DNA from: Actinomadura sp. K4S16
Lineage (GTDB): Bacteria > Actinomycetota > Actinomycetes > Streptosporangiales > Streptosporangiaceae
Direction of reading: 5' to 3'
Length of the DNA stretch: 64,000 nucleotides
Assembly (NCBI RefSeq): GCF_008327685.1
Contig: NZ_BDDE01000012.1
Span: 186,001 to 250,000 of the forward strand
Shown here: positions 43,152-52,900 of the stretch, one piece after another
Layout: every line of letters begins with the position of its first letter
Numbering within the stretch: the stretch's first letter is position 1
Translations under genes and position numbers: made by a program
The notes under the pieces: generated by a model
What the model was told of the DNA's origin: nothing
Databases searched by the model: none
The model's input: the letters and a program-made list of their open reading frames with translations, nothing else

Positions 43152-44051
43152 GTGAGCAGCGCGATGAAGTCCAACCAGTCGACCATCTCCGTCGGCGGCG
43201 CGGCGGGCTCGTCCGGCGGGACGGCGGGGCTCGGCCGGTCGGGGCTCGGCACCTCGGGAGGGCAGCGGCTCCCGGCGTCCCCGCGCGAGCGCAAGCCGGC
43301 GCTCGCCGCCCTCGCGGTGCTGCTGATCCTCGGCGGCGCCCTCGCCAGCGCCTACCTCGTGATGGCGAGCGGCGAGCGGGTCTCGGCGATCCGGATCGCG
43401 CAGCCGGTGGCGGCCGGGCAGCGGATCCCGGCGAGCGCCCTCGAGGAGGTGCAGATCGGCGACACCGGCATCCAGTACCTCAAGTGGTCCGAGCGGGCGA
43501 AGGTGAGCCAGTACTTCGCGGCCGTGCCGCTGGTGAAGGGCGCGCTGCTGACCAACTCCATGATCAGCCCGGCCGACGCCCCGGCCAGCGGCCGGCTCGT
43601 CGTCGGGCTCGCGCTCAAGCCGGGCCAGATGCCCTCCGGCGACGTCACCCGCGGCGCGCACGTCACCCTGTTCGCGGTCGGCGGCGGCACGGGCGGCGGG
43701 CCGCGCCCCGGGACCGTCCTCGCGCGGGACGCGGTCGTCCTGAACGTGGGGAGCGGGGACGCCGGCGGCCCGACGCGGCTGCGGTCCGAGCAGACGAGCG
43801 TCGACGTCGCCGTCCTCCCGGCGGACGCGGCGCGGGTGACGCAGGCGGCCTCCGCCGGGACGGTCGCGCTCGCCCTGATCCCGCCCGGCACGAACGCCTC
43901 CGTGCCGCCCGCGCCGGAGGGGGACGGCGGCGGTTCGGGCGTCCAGCCCGTCCCGGGATCCGGCACCCCCGGTCCGGGCGCGGGCGGCGGCACCCCGGGC
44001 CCGGGCGGTACTCCGGGTCCAGGCGGGACACCAGGCACGGGCGGGGACTGA
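43152..44051 (+). CDS. SAF-domain protein, CpaB/RcpC-like pilus assembly factor
   Basis: CpaB-type proteins are anchored in the membrane and help assemble Flp pili. After a Ser/Gly-rich start there is one membrane segment (about residues 37-60 of the 299-residue protein), then the SAF domain (IRIAQPVAAGQRIPASALEEVQIGD) and a second beta part (MPSGDVTRGAHVTLFAVGGG). The C-terminus is a GTPGPGG repeat tail. GTG 43152 follows GGAAGGAG by 3 bases; ATG 43101 and ATG 43164 are possible. It is the first gene of the Tad operon. Confidence 0.75.
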   Translation: MSSAMKSNQSTISVGGAAGSSGGTAGLGRSGLGTSGGQRLPASPRERKPALAALAVLLILGGALASAYLVMASGERVSAIRIAQPVAAGQRIPASALEEVQIGDTGIQYLKWSERAKVSQYFAAVPLVKGALLTNSMISPADAPASGRLVVGLALKPGQMPSGDVTRGAHVTLFAVGGGTGGGPRPGTVLARDAVVLNVGSGDAGGPTRLRSEQTSVDVAVLPADAARVTQAASAGTVALALIPPGTNASVPPAPEGDGGGSGVQPVPGSGTPGPGAGGGTPGPGGTPGPGGTPGTGGD

Positions 44052-44053
44052 CG

Positions 44054-45022
44054 GTGGCACTCATCGCGCTCGCGGCCGACAAGGGGGCGCCGGGCGTCAC
44101 GACCGCGGCGGTCGCGCTCGGCGCCGTGTGGCCGCGTCCCGTGCTCGTCGCCGAATGCGACCAGGCCGGCGGCGACCTCGTCTACCGGCTCCCGGCCGCC
44201 CAGCCGGACGGCGACGCCGACGGCGGCATGCTCAACCCCTCGCGCGGCCTGCTCAGCCTCGCCGCCACGGCCCGCCGCGGGCTGCGCCCCGACCAGGTCG
44301 CCGAGCACTGCCAGCGGCTCGTCGGCGGCCTCGACGTGCTCGTCGGCGTCACCAACGCCGAGCAGGCCCAGGCGATGACGTGGCTGTGGGGGCCGCTCGG
44401 CCGGGCGTTCGCCGGCCTCGCCCCCGTCGACGTGATCGCCGACTGCGGGCGGCTCGGCGCGGCCAACCCGCTGATCGACCTGATGCACGAGGCCGACCTC
44501 GTCGTCCTGCTCACCAGGGCCACCCTGGAGCAGGTCGCCCACCTTCGCGAACGCGTCGCCGCGCTGACCGCGGAGCTGCGCGGCGGGCCGCCGGTCGGGG
44601 TGCTGGTGCTCGCCGACCCGCGCGACTTCCGCGGCTCCATCGCCGAGGTCGACCGGATCCTCGCGGGCGTCCGCGGCCGCGCCGCCGACGCCGCGCAGGG
44701 GCCCCCGCCGCCGGACGTCACCGTCCTCGGCGGCCTGGCCCTCGACCCGAAGGGCGCCGACCTGCTGTCGGGGAGCTGGGGCGGCCGGCTGGACCGGTCG
44801 CTGCTGATCCGCTCGGCGCGCGAGGTCGCGGCCGACCTCGTCGGACGCCTTCCCGCCGCGCCGCCCGGACCGCAGCCCGCCCGGCAGGACGTCCCGCCCG
44901 CGCCGCGGCCTGCCGAGCAGCCGCCGCAGGCCCAGCAGCCACCACAGCAGGGGCCGCAACAGGCGCAGCGGCAGGGGCCGCACGTGCCCGCAGGCGGCGG
45001 GCACGAGGAAGGGAGGCGCTAG
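44054..45022 (+). CDS. CpaE/TadZ-like ATPase relative with deviant P-loop
   Basis: TadZ/CpaE proteins place the Tad machine at the membrane. The 322-residue protein is a MinD/ParA-type fold: it begins MALIALAADKGAPGVTTAAV, where the deviant Walker A (KGGxGKTT) has lost its second Lys (KGAPGVTT). VIADCGRLGAANP replaces the usual DxPP Walker A' region. The C-terminus is Gln/Pro-rich. The GTG starts 2 bases after the SAF gene stop and the stop is directly followed by the ATPase ATG. Confidence 0.75.
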   Translation: MALIALAADKGAPGVTTAAVALGAVWPRPVLVAECDQAGGDLVYRLPAAQPDGDADGGMLNPSRGLLSLAATARRGLRPDQVAEHCQRLVGGLDVLVGVTNAEQAQAMTWLWGPLGRAFAGLAPVDVIADCGRLGAANPLIDLMHEADLVVLLTRATLEQVAHLRERVAALTAELRGGPPVGVLVLADPRDFRGSIAEVDRILAGVRGRAADAAQGPPPPDVTVLGGLALDPKGADLLSGSWGGRLDRSLLIRSAREVAADLVGRLPAAPPGPQPARQDVPPAPRPAEQPPQAQQPPQQGPQQAQRQGPHVPAGGGHEEGRR

Positions 45023-46324
45023 ATGGACCACGCACTCGTCAAGCGCCTCCGCCAGGAGGTCGGCGACCGGCTGGCCCGGCAGCGCCGGCTGGACGCCGCC
45101 AACGGGCTGCCGCCGATGTCCGGCGAGGACGAGCGGCAGTTCGCCCGCGCGCTCATCGGCCAGGTGCTGGAGGAGTTCGCGCGCGGCGAGATCACCTCCG
45201 GGCGCCGGCCGCCGAACGCCGAAGAGGAGGAGGCCCTCGCCGCCGGGGTGCACGCGGCGCTGTTCGGCGTCGGCCGGCTCCAGCCGCTGCTGGAGGACCC
45301 CGAGATCGAGAACATCGACGTCAACGGCTGCGACCGCGTGTTCATCGGCTACGCCGACGGCCGCGAGGCGATGGGCGAGCCGGTCGCCGAGAGCGACGAG
45401 GAGCTGGTCGAGCTGATCCAGATCCTCGCCGCCTACAGCGGGCTGTCCTCGCGCCCGTTCGACACCGCGAACCCGCAGCTCGACCTGCGGCTCCCGGACG
45501 GGTCGCGGCTGTCGGCGGTGATGGACGTGACCGTCCGCCCCGCGCTGTCGATCCGCCGCGCCCGCCTCGGCAAGGTGTTCCTCGCCGACCTGGTCGGCAA
45601 CGGCACGTTCACGCAGGAGCTCGGGCAGTTCTTCCGCGCCGCCGTGCACGCCCGCAAGAACATCATGATCGCCGGGGCGACGAACGCGGGGAAGACGACC
45701 CTCCTGCGCGCCGTCGCCAACGAGATCCCGCCGCACGAGCGGCTCATCACCGTCGAGCGCGCCCTCGAACTCGGCCTCGACGCGTTCCCCGAGCTGCACC
45801 CGAACTGCGTGGCGTTCGAGCAGCGGCTGCCGAACTCCGAGGGCCAGGGCGCGATATCGATGGCCGAGCTGGTCCGCCGGTCGCTGCGGATGAACCCGTC
45901 CCGGGTGATCGTCGGTGAGGTGCTCGGCGACGAGATCGTCACGATGCTGAACGCGATGACGCAGGGCAACGACGGGTCGCTGTCCACGATCCACGCCAAC
46001 TCCTCGGCCGAGGTGTTCAACCGCGTCGCCACCTACGCGATCCAGTCGGAGGAGCGGCTGCCGGTCGAGGCGACCCACATGCTGATCGCGGGCGCGATCG
46101 ACTTCGTCGTGTTCATCGAGAAGCGCAACGACTACGCCTCCGGCGGCCGGCTGCGCCGCTACGTGGCCAGCGTCCGGGAGGTCACCGGCGTGGACGGGCG
46201 CGTCCTGTCCTCGGAGGTGTTCGCGCTCGGGCCGGCCGGCTACGCCGTCCCCGCGGCGCCGATCGCCTGCATCGCCGACCTCGCCGAGCACGGGTACGAC
46301 CCGTCCGCCGGGGGTGTCTGGTGA
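45023..46324 (+). CDS. tadA: CpaF/TadA pilus assembly ATPase
   Basis: This is the motor of the Tad pilus. The 433-residue protein has the N-terminal helical region, DPEIENIDVNGCDRVFIGY, the P-loop GATNAGKTTLL (near residue 217), an Asp/Glu box, Walker B VIVGEVLGDE (near 294; canonical relatives have GE[VI]RG) and STIHANSSAE His box. Length is normal. GGGAGG precedes the ATG, which directly abuts the previous stop. Confidence 0.92.
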   Translation: MDHALVKRLRQEVGDRLARQRRLDAANGLPPMSGEDERQFARALIGQVLEEFARGEITSGRRPPNAEEEEALAAGVHAALFGVGRLQPLLEDPEIENIDVNGCDRVFIGYADGREAMGEPVAESDEELVELIQILAAYSGLSSRPFDTANPQLDLRLPDGSRLSAVMDVTVRPALSIRRARLGKVFLADLVGNGTFTQELGQFFRAAVHARKNIMIAGATNAGKTTLLRAVANEIPPHERLITVERALELGLDAFPELHPNCVAFEQRLPNSEGQGAISMAELVRRSLRMNPSRVIVGEVLGDEIVTMLNAMTQGNDGSLSTIHANSSAEVFNRVATYAIQSEERLPVEATHMLIAGAIDFVVFIEKRNDYASGGRLRRYVASVREVTGVDGRVLSSEVFALGPAGYAVPAAPIACIADLAEHGYDPSAGGVW

Positions 46325-46343
46325 CGCGCGGGGGAGGTGGGTG

Positions 46344-47282
46344 ATGTACGCGCCGGACGTGCTGCTCGCCGTCCTGACCGGCGCCGCGGTCGGCGGCGGC
46401 GTCCTGCTGCTGGTCGTCGCGCTGCGCGGGCTGCCGCCGAGCCGCCGGCCCGCCAGGGGCCGCAGCCGCGAGGACCTGGTCCGCACCCTCACCACCCGCA
46501 CCGCCCTCGCCGTCATCGTCGGCACCGTCGTGCTGATCGTGACGCGCTGGCCGATCGCCGCCGCCGGCACCGGCGCGCTCGTCCTCGCCTGGAACGGCCT
46601 GGCGGGCGGCGCCGCCGAGGAGCGCAGGGGCATGGCGCGCCTGGAGGCCCTCGCCGCCTGGACCGAGTCGCTGCGCGACACCATCGCCGGCGCCGTCGGG
46701 CTGGAGCAGGCCATCCCCGCCTCCCAGCGCGCCGCCGCACCCGCCCTGCAGCAGCCGCTGCGCCACCTGGTCGACCGGCTGCACACCCGCGTCCCGATGC
46801 CGGAGGCGCTGCGCCGGTTCGCCGACGACCTGGACGACCCGTCCGCCGACCTGGTGATCGCCGCCCTCATCCTGAACGCCAAGCTGCGCGGCCCCGGCCT
46901 GCGCGACATGCTCAGCGCCCTCGCGAACTCGGCCCGCGCCGAACTGGACATGCGGCGCCGCGTGGAGGCCGACCGCCGCGCGACCCGGCGCAGCGTCCGG
47001 ATCGTCGTCGCCGTCTCCGTCGGGACGGCCCTGGCGCTCGCCGTGTTCAACCACTCCTACGTCGAGCCGTACGACGACGTGCTCGGGCAGCTCGTCCTGT
47101 GCATCGTCGTCGCCCTTTACGGCGCCGCGTTCCTGTGGCTGCGCCGCCTGTCGCGGTACGAGCTGCCCGGCCGGTTCCTCAGCGAGCCGCGCAGGACCGC
47201 GCAGCCGGGCGTGCCCGCCGAGGTGCCGAGCACCGTCGCGGGCTGGCAGGGCCGCGCCGCCGAGGGCGGTGGCGCCCCGTGA
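46344..47282 (+). CDS. tadB: TadB-like inner-membrane platform protein (T2SSF family)
   Basis: TadB and TadC form the membrane platform on which pilin is added. The 312-residue protein has two N-terminal membrane segments, a cytoplasmic GspF domain (LEALAAWTESLRDTIAGAVGLEQAI, near 95-120) and two C-terminal segments (about 235-290). ATG 46344 follows GGGGGAGG. The stop overlaps tadC as GTGA. Confidence 0.88.
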   Translation: MYAPDVLLAVLTGAAVGGGVLLLVVALRGLPPSRRPARGRSREDLVRTLTTRTALAVIVGTVVLIVTRWPIAAAGTGALVLAWNGLAGGAAEERRGMARLEALAAWTESLRDTIAGAVGLEQAIPASQRAAAPALQQPLRHLVDRLHTRVPMPEALRRFADDLDDPSADLVIAALILNAKLRGPGLRDMLSALANSARAELDMRRRVEADRRATRRSVRIVVAVSVGTALALAVFNHSYVEPYDDVLGQLVLCIVVALYGAAFLWLRRLSRYELPGRFLSEPRRTAQPGVPAEVPSTVAGWQGRAAEGGGAP

Positions 47283-48196
47283 ACGCCGCGATGATCGCCG
47301 GCGCCGTCGTCGGCCTCGGCCTGTACGTGCTGGTCCGGGCGCTGTTCCCGCCGCGTCCCGGCCTCGCCGCGCGGATGGCCGCGCTGGACGCCGCCCGCCG
47401 CCGCGACCTGGAGGCGCAGCGGGCCGGGACGGCGTCGCCGACGCTGGAGCGGGTCGGCGGGACCCGCGCGAAGATCGGCCGGGAGCTGGCGCGGTTCTGC
47501 GAGTCGCGCGGCTGGCGGCTGCGGTCCGTCCGCGCCGACCTCGCGATCACCGAGCGGTCGCTGGAGGCGTTCCTCGCGACGAAGTTCCTGCTGCCCGCCG
47601 CCGCGCTGCTGTTCATCCCGCTGATCGTCGCCTATTTCGCGCTGCTCGGGCTCGGCTCGTCCGTCGCCGTCCCGGTGTGGATCTGCGTGCTGTTCGCCGC
47701 CCTGTTCTTCTTCTTCCCCGACATGCAGCTCCGGCAGGAGGCGCAGGCGCGCCGGCAGGACTTCCGGCACGTCGTCGGCGCCTTCCTCGACCTGGTCTCG
47801 ATGAACCTCGCGGGCGGCCGCGGCGTCCCCGAGGCGCTGATGACCGCGTCGAACGTCGGCGAGGGCTGGGCCATGCACCGCATCCGGGACGCCCTGTCCA
47901 ACGCCCGCATCACCGGCCAGACCCCGTGGCAGGCGCTCGGCGGGCTCGGCGAGGAGCTCGACATCGCCGAGCTGCGCGACCTCGCCGGGGCGCTCGCGCT
48001 CGTCTCCGACGACGGCGCCCAGGTCCGCAAGTCCCTCGCCGCCCGCGCCGCGTCGATGCGCAGCCGCGAGCTGTCGGAGCTGGAGGGCAAGGCGGGCGAG
48101 CGCTCCCAGTCGATGCTGATCGCGCAGCTGTTCCTGTGCGCCGGCTTCCTGATCTTCCTCGCCTATCCGGCCCTGATGCGGGTGCTCGCCTCATGA
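47279..48196 (+). CDS. tadC: TadC-like inner-membrane platform protein (T2SSF family)
   Basis: The 305-residue partner of TadB starts with a membrane segment (4-24), has two more near 100-150, a GspF domain (DFRHVVGAFLDLVSMNLAGGRGVPEAL) and a last segment at about 283-303. The GTG is coupled to tadB, and the stop overlaps a 25-codon frame that leads to the pilin gene. Confidence 0.88.
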   Translation: MNAAMIAGAVVGLGLYVLVRALFPPRPGLAARMAALDAARRRDLEAQRAGTASPTLERVGGTRAKIGRELARFCESRGWRLRSVRADLAITERSLEAFLATKFLLPAAALLFIPLIVAYFALLGLGSSVAVPVWICVLFAALFFFFPDMQLRQEAQARRQDFRHVVGAFLDLVSMNLAGGRGVPEALMTASNVGEGWAMHRIRDALSNARITGQTPWQALGGLGEELDIAELRDLAGALALVSDDGAQVRKSLAARAASMRSRELSELEGKAGERSQSMLIAQLFLCAGFLIFLAYPALMRVLAS

Positions 48197-48270
48197 CCGC
48201 GACCCCGACGACCCCGGACCGCACACCGCGAACCGTCCCCGCCGTACGCCCCCTGGAGGTGTCACGATGA
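48193..48270 (+). CDS. 25-residue Thr/Pro-rich frame linking tadC and pilin genes
   Basis: The peptide starts MTATPTTPDRTPRTVP and ends in LEVSR. Its ATG overlaps the tadC stop (ATGA at 48193) and its TGA overlaps the pilin ATG (48267-48270). TGGAGG (48254-48259) inside it serves the pilin start. It may only pass ribosomes along, or may encode a real small protein; sequence alone cannot decide. Confidence 0.4.
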   Translation: MTATPTTPDRTPRTVPAVRPLEVSR

Positions 48271-48488
48271 GTCCGCTCAACCCCCTGAACGACCCGGCCG
48301 TCGTCTACTTGCGCGCCCTGCTCGGCACCCGCCTGGCGCGGCTGCGAGACGAGGAGGAGCGCTGCCGGGGCGCGTCCGCGATCGAGTGGGCGATCATCAC
48401 CGCGATCCTCGCGCTGATCGCGATCACGATCGGGGCGGTGATCCAGAAGAAGATCCAGGACAAGGCCAACAGCATCAACACGGGCTGA
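48267..48488 (+). CDS. Flp/Tad-type pilin
   Basis: The 73-residue prepilin has a polar, charged leader and the processing site G35|ASAIEW, with Glu at +5 as in Flp pilins (G|xxxxE). A 22-residue hydrophobic helix follows (WAIITAILALIAITIGAVI), then QKKIQDKANSINTG. It would be the major subunit of the pilus. The start overlaps the preceding 25-codon frame, and GGAGG lies 8 bases upstream. Confidence 0.85.
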   Translation: MSPLNPLNDPAVVYLRALLGTRLARLRDEEERCRGASAIEWAIITAILALIAITIGAVIQKKIQDKANSINTG

Positions 48489-48493
48489 CCGCC

Positions 48494-48931
48494 GTGCGGC
48501 CCCGGGAACCCGACGTCTCCTCCGACGCGGGCGCTTCGTCGATGGAGTGGGCGCTGCTCACCCCCGTCCTCATCCTGATGATGCTCGTCGCGGTGCAGTT
48601 CGCCATGGTCTTCCACGCCCGGCACGTCGCGCTGGCGGCGGCGCAGTCGGGCGCCCGTGTCGCCCGCACGTCGCCGGTCGGCGGCGGCTGGGAGGGCGCG
48701 GCGACCGCCAAGGCGGCCGGCAGCGTGCGCGAGATCGGCCCCGACCTGCTCAGCGGACTCCAGGTCCGGGCGGGGGAGGACGACGACGAGCGCTGGGTCG
48801 AGGTCAGCGGCGAGGCGGTCCAGGTCGTCCCGTTCATGACGTTCCACGTGTCGCAGCGTTCGCAGGGCCCGATCGAGTGCTTCCGCCCCGACGTCGGCTC
48901 CGGGACGGCCTGCCAGCGGGGAGCCGGATGA
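48494..48931 (+). CDS. TadE-like pseudopilin, first copy
   Basis: The 145-residue protein carries the prepilin-type site G|ASSMEW (Glu +5) followed by a hydrophobic helix (ALLTPVLILMMLVAVQFAMVF) and HARHVALAAAQSGARVAR, as in TadE family minor pilins. The extracellular part has two Cys near the end (IECFRPDVGSGTACQRG). The GTG start lies 5 bases after the pilin stop; the ribosome site is weak, so coupling is likely. Confidence 0.78.
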   Translation: MRPREPDVSSDAGASSMEWALLTPVLILMMLVAVQFAMVFHARHVALAAAQSGARVARTSPVGGGWEGAATAKAAGSVREIGPDLLSGLQVRAGEDDDERWVEVSGEAVQVVPFMTFHVSQRSQGPIECFRPDVGSGTACQRGAG

Positions 48932-49389
48932 TGAGGTCCCGCGCTCCGCGTCCGTGCGCCGACGGAGGCTCCATGTCCCTGGAGATGGTCCTCGTCACGC
49001 CCATCTTCGTCGCGTTCCTGCTGTTCCTCGCCGGCGCCGGACGGATGGTCGACGCCAAGAGCCAGGTGGACGGCGCCGCCCGGGACGCCGCCCGCGCCGC
49101 GTCCATCGCCCGCAGCGCGGGTTCCGCGCAGAGCCTCGCCGCCGAGACGGCGTCCGCCGGGCTGCGCGGCACCGCCTGGTGCTCGGGCGGCCCCACCGTG
49201 CAGACCGACGTGTCCCGCTGGGGGCCGGGCGGCAGCGTCGGCGTGACCATCACCTGCGACGTCGACCTCGGCGACCTCGCGTTCATCGGGCTGCCCGGCA
49301 GCAAGCGGCTCCAGGGCCGCGCGATCGCACCCGTCGACACCTTCACCTACCGCGGAACCGACGGCGACCAGCCGGAGGACGCGCCATGA
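48928..49389 (+). CDS. TadE/TadF-like pseudopilin, second copy
   Basis: The 153-residue protein has a short leader, the site G|SMSLEM (Glu +5) and a hydrophobic helix (VLVTPIFVAFLLFLAGAGRMV), then AKSQVDGAARDAARAAS. Two Cys (AWCSGG and ITCDVD) may pair. The ATG overlaps the previous stop (ATGA). Confidence 0.78.
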   Translation: MMRSRAPRPCADGGSMSLEMVLVTPIFVAFLLFLAGAGRMVDAKSQVDGAARDAARAASIARSAGSAQSLAAETASAGLRGTAWCSGGPTVQTDVSRWGPGGSVGVTITCDVDLGDLAFIGLPGSKRLQGRAIAPVDTFTYRGTDGDQPEDAP

Positions 49390-49844
49390 CGACACCACCC
49401 GAGCCGAGCAGGACACACGCCGTGGGCGACCGGGGCACGATCGCGATGTACACGGTGCTGTTCACGCCGATCGTCATCCTGCTGGCGGGGCTGCTCGTGG
49501 ACGGCGGGCTCGCCATCCACGCCCGGCAGCGCGCCGCGGACATGGCCGAGCAGGCTGCCCGCGCCGGGGCGAACCAGATCGACACCGACGCGCTGCGCGA
49601 GACCGGCGAACCCGTCCTCGACCCGGGCCGGGCCCGGGCGGCGGCGTGCGACCTGATCGCCTCCTACAGCGACCAGGTCACCGGGTCCCAGTGCGACGCC
49701 GACGAGCAGGAGGTCGCGGTCAGCGTGCGGATCAGCGTCCGGCCGCAGCTGCTCGGGATCATCCCGGGCTTCGGCGAGTTCGAGATGACCTCCAGCGCGA
49801 CCGCCCGCCCCGTCACGGGCGGACCGGGAGGAATCAACCCGTGA
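49386..49844 (+). CDS. TadG-like pilus assembly protein
   Basis: The 152-residue protein has an N-terminal hydrophobic helix (MYTVLFTPIVILLAGLLVDGGLAI, about 21-44) after RGTIA, matching the Tad-locus TadG-like (PF13400) N-terminus, and HARQRAADMAEQAARAGANQI. It lacks the Glu +5 of the pilin-like proteins, so it may be an uncleaved assembly factor. Coupled to the previous gene by ATGA. Confidence 0.75.
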   Translation: MTTPPEPSRTHAVGDRGTIAMYTVLFTPIVILLAGLLVDGGLAIHARQRAADMAEQAARAGANQIDTDALRETGEPVLDPGRARAAACDLIASYSDQVTGSQCDADEQEVAVSVRISVRPQLLGIIPGFGEFEMTSSATARPVTGGPGGINP

Positions 49845-49908
49845 GCATCAGCGAGAACGCATCTACGATGAGGACGACGTCCGGAGACCGGCGAACGGCA
49901 GGGGCGCG

Positions 49909-52900
49909 ATGGTGACGCGGCAGGGGCGCAGGACACCCGTCCGGGTGGGCAGGCACCGCAGCACGGGCGACGTACTGGCCGGGATCGGGGCGCTCGTCGC
50001 GCTCACCGCGCTGCTGGCCGGCGTACCGCTCGCGCTGCTCACGATCTTCGGTTCGCCGCTGCCGGACCATGTGCCGTCCGCGTCCGACCTCACGCACAAG
50101 GTGGGCCCAGGCTCGCTCATCGCGATCCTCGTCGTGCTGGTGTGGCTGGCCTGGATCCAGCTCGCGGCGTGCGTGGTCGTCGAGGTGTACGCGGGGATCC
50201 GCGGCGTCGGCGTGCCCGCGCGGGTGCCGCTCGCGGGCGGGACGCAGTCGCTCGTGCACCGGCTCGTCGTGGCCGCGCTGCTGCTGTTCACCGCCACCAC
50301 CTCGATCATGCCGGCGCTGGCCGGCGGGCTGTCCCAGCGGCCGCCCGTGGTGCAGATGCAGATGCAGCCGCAGGCGCAGGAGTTCCACCAGGTTCCGGAA
50401 GCGCCGGAGCGTCCCGCCGCCGTTCCCGTCGCCGCCGTGGAGGACCTCGCCGAGCACCCGACGGAGAAGGCCGCCACCACCAAGATCTACCGGGTGCACC
50501 CGCCGGACGGACGGCACCACGAGTCCCTCTGGGAGATCGCCGAGAAGTGCCTCGGCGAGGGCCGCCGCTACAAGGAGATCTACTCCCTGAACAAGGGGCA
50601 CATCCAGCCGGACGGGACGCGGCTGACGATCGCGAGCCTCATCCGCCCCGGCTGGATCCTGGAGATGCCCGCGGACGCCAAGCACGCGCAGGTCATCCCC
50701 GCCAAGGACCTCCACGACTACTTCCGGCACGGGCACGCCGTCCCCGACGCGCCCGCGAAGCCGCGGAACCCGGCCCCGCCCGCGACGCCGAAGCCCACCC
50801 CGCCCGCGCAGCAGACGCCGCCGCAGCAGCAGACCCCGCCGACGCACGAGGCGCCGCCCACTCAGCCGCCCGCCTCCCAGGCGCCGCCGACCGCTCCGCA
50901 GCCCTCGGTCACGCAGGCCCCGCCGACCGCCCCCCAGCCCTCGGTCACGCAGGCGCCGCCGACCGCTCCCCAGCCCTCGGTCTCGCAGACCCCGGCGCCA
51001 CAGCCAAGCCATCAGCAGGCGCCCGCGCCGGAGAAGTCCGAGACCGCGCAGCCGCCCGCGCACGGCGGCGGGCCGTCCGGCGAGATGGGCGGCCACGCGG
51101 GCAGCGGCGGCGCCGAGGTCCCCGGCCAGGGCTCGGAGCACGAGGACGGCGGCGCGTTCGACGTCGGCTGGCCGCACGGCCTCGCGGCGGCGTCGCTGCT
51201 CGCCGCCGGGCTGCTCGGCGCGCTCGGCCGGCGGCGCCGCACCCAGATGTGGAACCGCGCGTTCGGGCACATGATCGTCCGGCCGCGGGGGGAGGCCGCC
51301 GAGGCGGAGCGGGCGCTGCGGATCGGCGCCGACGACGACGCCGCGCGGTTGCTCGACCTCGGCCTGCGGCACATGTCCAAGTCGATGGCGGCGGGCGGGC
51401 GCTCCCTGCCGACCATCTACGGCGTGCACCTCGGGCACAGCGGCCTCGACCTGTGGATCGCGCCCGCCGACCGGAACCCGCCCGCCCCCTGGCAGGCGTT
51501 CGACGACGGGCAGGTGTGGCGGCTGGGCGCCGACGCGCTGCCCGGCCTGGAGGCGTCCGACCTCGCGGACGTCCTCGCCCCCTACCCCGGCCTGGTCTCG
51601 ATCGGCACGAACGACAACGGCCGCATCCTCGTCGACCTGGAGGCCGCGCACGGGCTCATCGCCCTGCGCGGCCCCGAGGACACCCGCCGCGCCGTGCTGT
51701 CCGCGGTCGCGCTGGAGCTGGCGACCAACCGCTGGTCCGACCACATGCGGATCACGCTCGTCGGGTTCGACGCCGAGCTCGGCGAGGGCCTGGCGGAGAT
51801 CGCCCCGGACCGCGTCCGGTCCGTCCCGACGCTCGCGGACGCGCTGCCCGAGCTGGAGGGGCGCAGCGAGGAGGTGCGGCAGGCGCTCGCGGCGTCCGGC
51901 GTCGACTCGGTGCTCACCGGACGCTGCCGCGGCGTGTTCGGCGAGGCGTGGATGCCGCACTACCTGATCATGGCGGACCAGCCGCCGGAGTGGGAGGCCG
52001 ACCGGCTCGTCGCGCTGGCCCGCACCGGCACCCGGATGGCCGCCGGCTACCTGGTGCCCGGCGACGTGCAGGGCGCCACCTGGACGTGGGACGTCGACGC
52101 CGCCGGGCGCCTGCAGGCCGGCGTGCTCGGCTTCGACGTCGAGGCGCAGCTCGTCGGGGACGACGACTACCGGGGCGTGTTCGAGCTGTTCCGGACGTCC
52201 GCGCGGCTGGCGCCGGTGGAACTGCCGGGCCTCGCCGGCGGTGACGAGCCGCCGACCGCGCAGGAGTCGTCGGTGGAGGTCCGGCTGCTCGGCCCGATCG
52301 AGGTCGAGGCGCCGGGGCCGATGGACGAGAGCCGCCGCGAGCTGTGCACGGAGCTGCTGGTGTACCTGGCGGCGCACCCGGAGGGCGTCCACCCGACGGT
52401 GCTGTCCGGCGCGATCTGGCCGCGCGGCGCCAGCGCCGGGGTCCGCGACGCGTGCGTGGCGCGCGTGTCGGACTGGCTCGGCCGGGACGCGCGCGGCCGC
52501 CCCAACCTGTACTACGACGACCGGGGCCGGATCCGGCTCGGCTCCGAGGTCCGCGTCGACCTGAACGTGTTCCGCTGGCTGGTGTGGCGGTCGGCGGCCG
52601 AGCCCGCGTCCGAGACCGCGTACATGGCGTACGCGCTCGACCTCGTCCGCGGCCCGCTCCTCGCCGACCGGCCGCGCGGCCGGTACGCCTGGCTCGCCGA
52701 CCACGACCTGGAGTACGAGGCGCCCGCGCGGGTCATCGACGTCGCGCACCGGCTCGTCGTGCTGCGGCTGGAGGAGGGCGACCCGCGCGGCGCGGTGAGC
52801 GCGGCCCGCGCCGGGCTGCGGCTCGCTCCCGAGGACGAGGGCCTGTGGCGCGACCTGCTCCGCGCCACCCACGCGACCGGCGACGTGGCGCAGGTCGAGG

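Noticed and set aside
43352..47050. 1232-codon minus-strand frame across four tad genes
   Set aside because: The plus strand encodes well-matched CpaE, CpaF and TadB proteins there; the reverse frame is a GC artefact.
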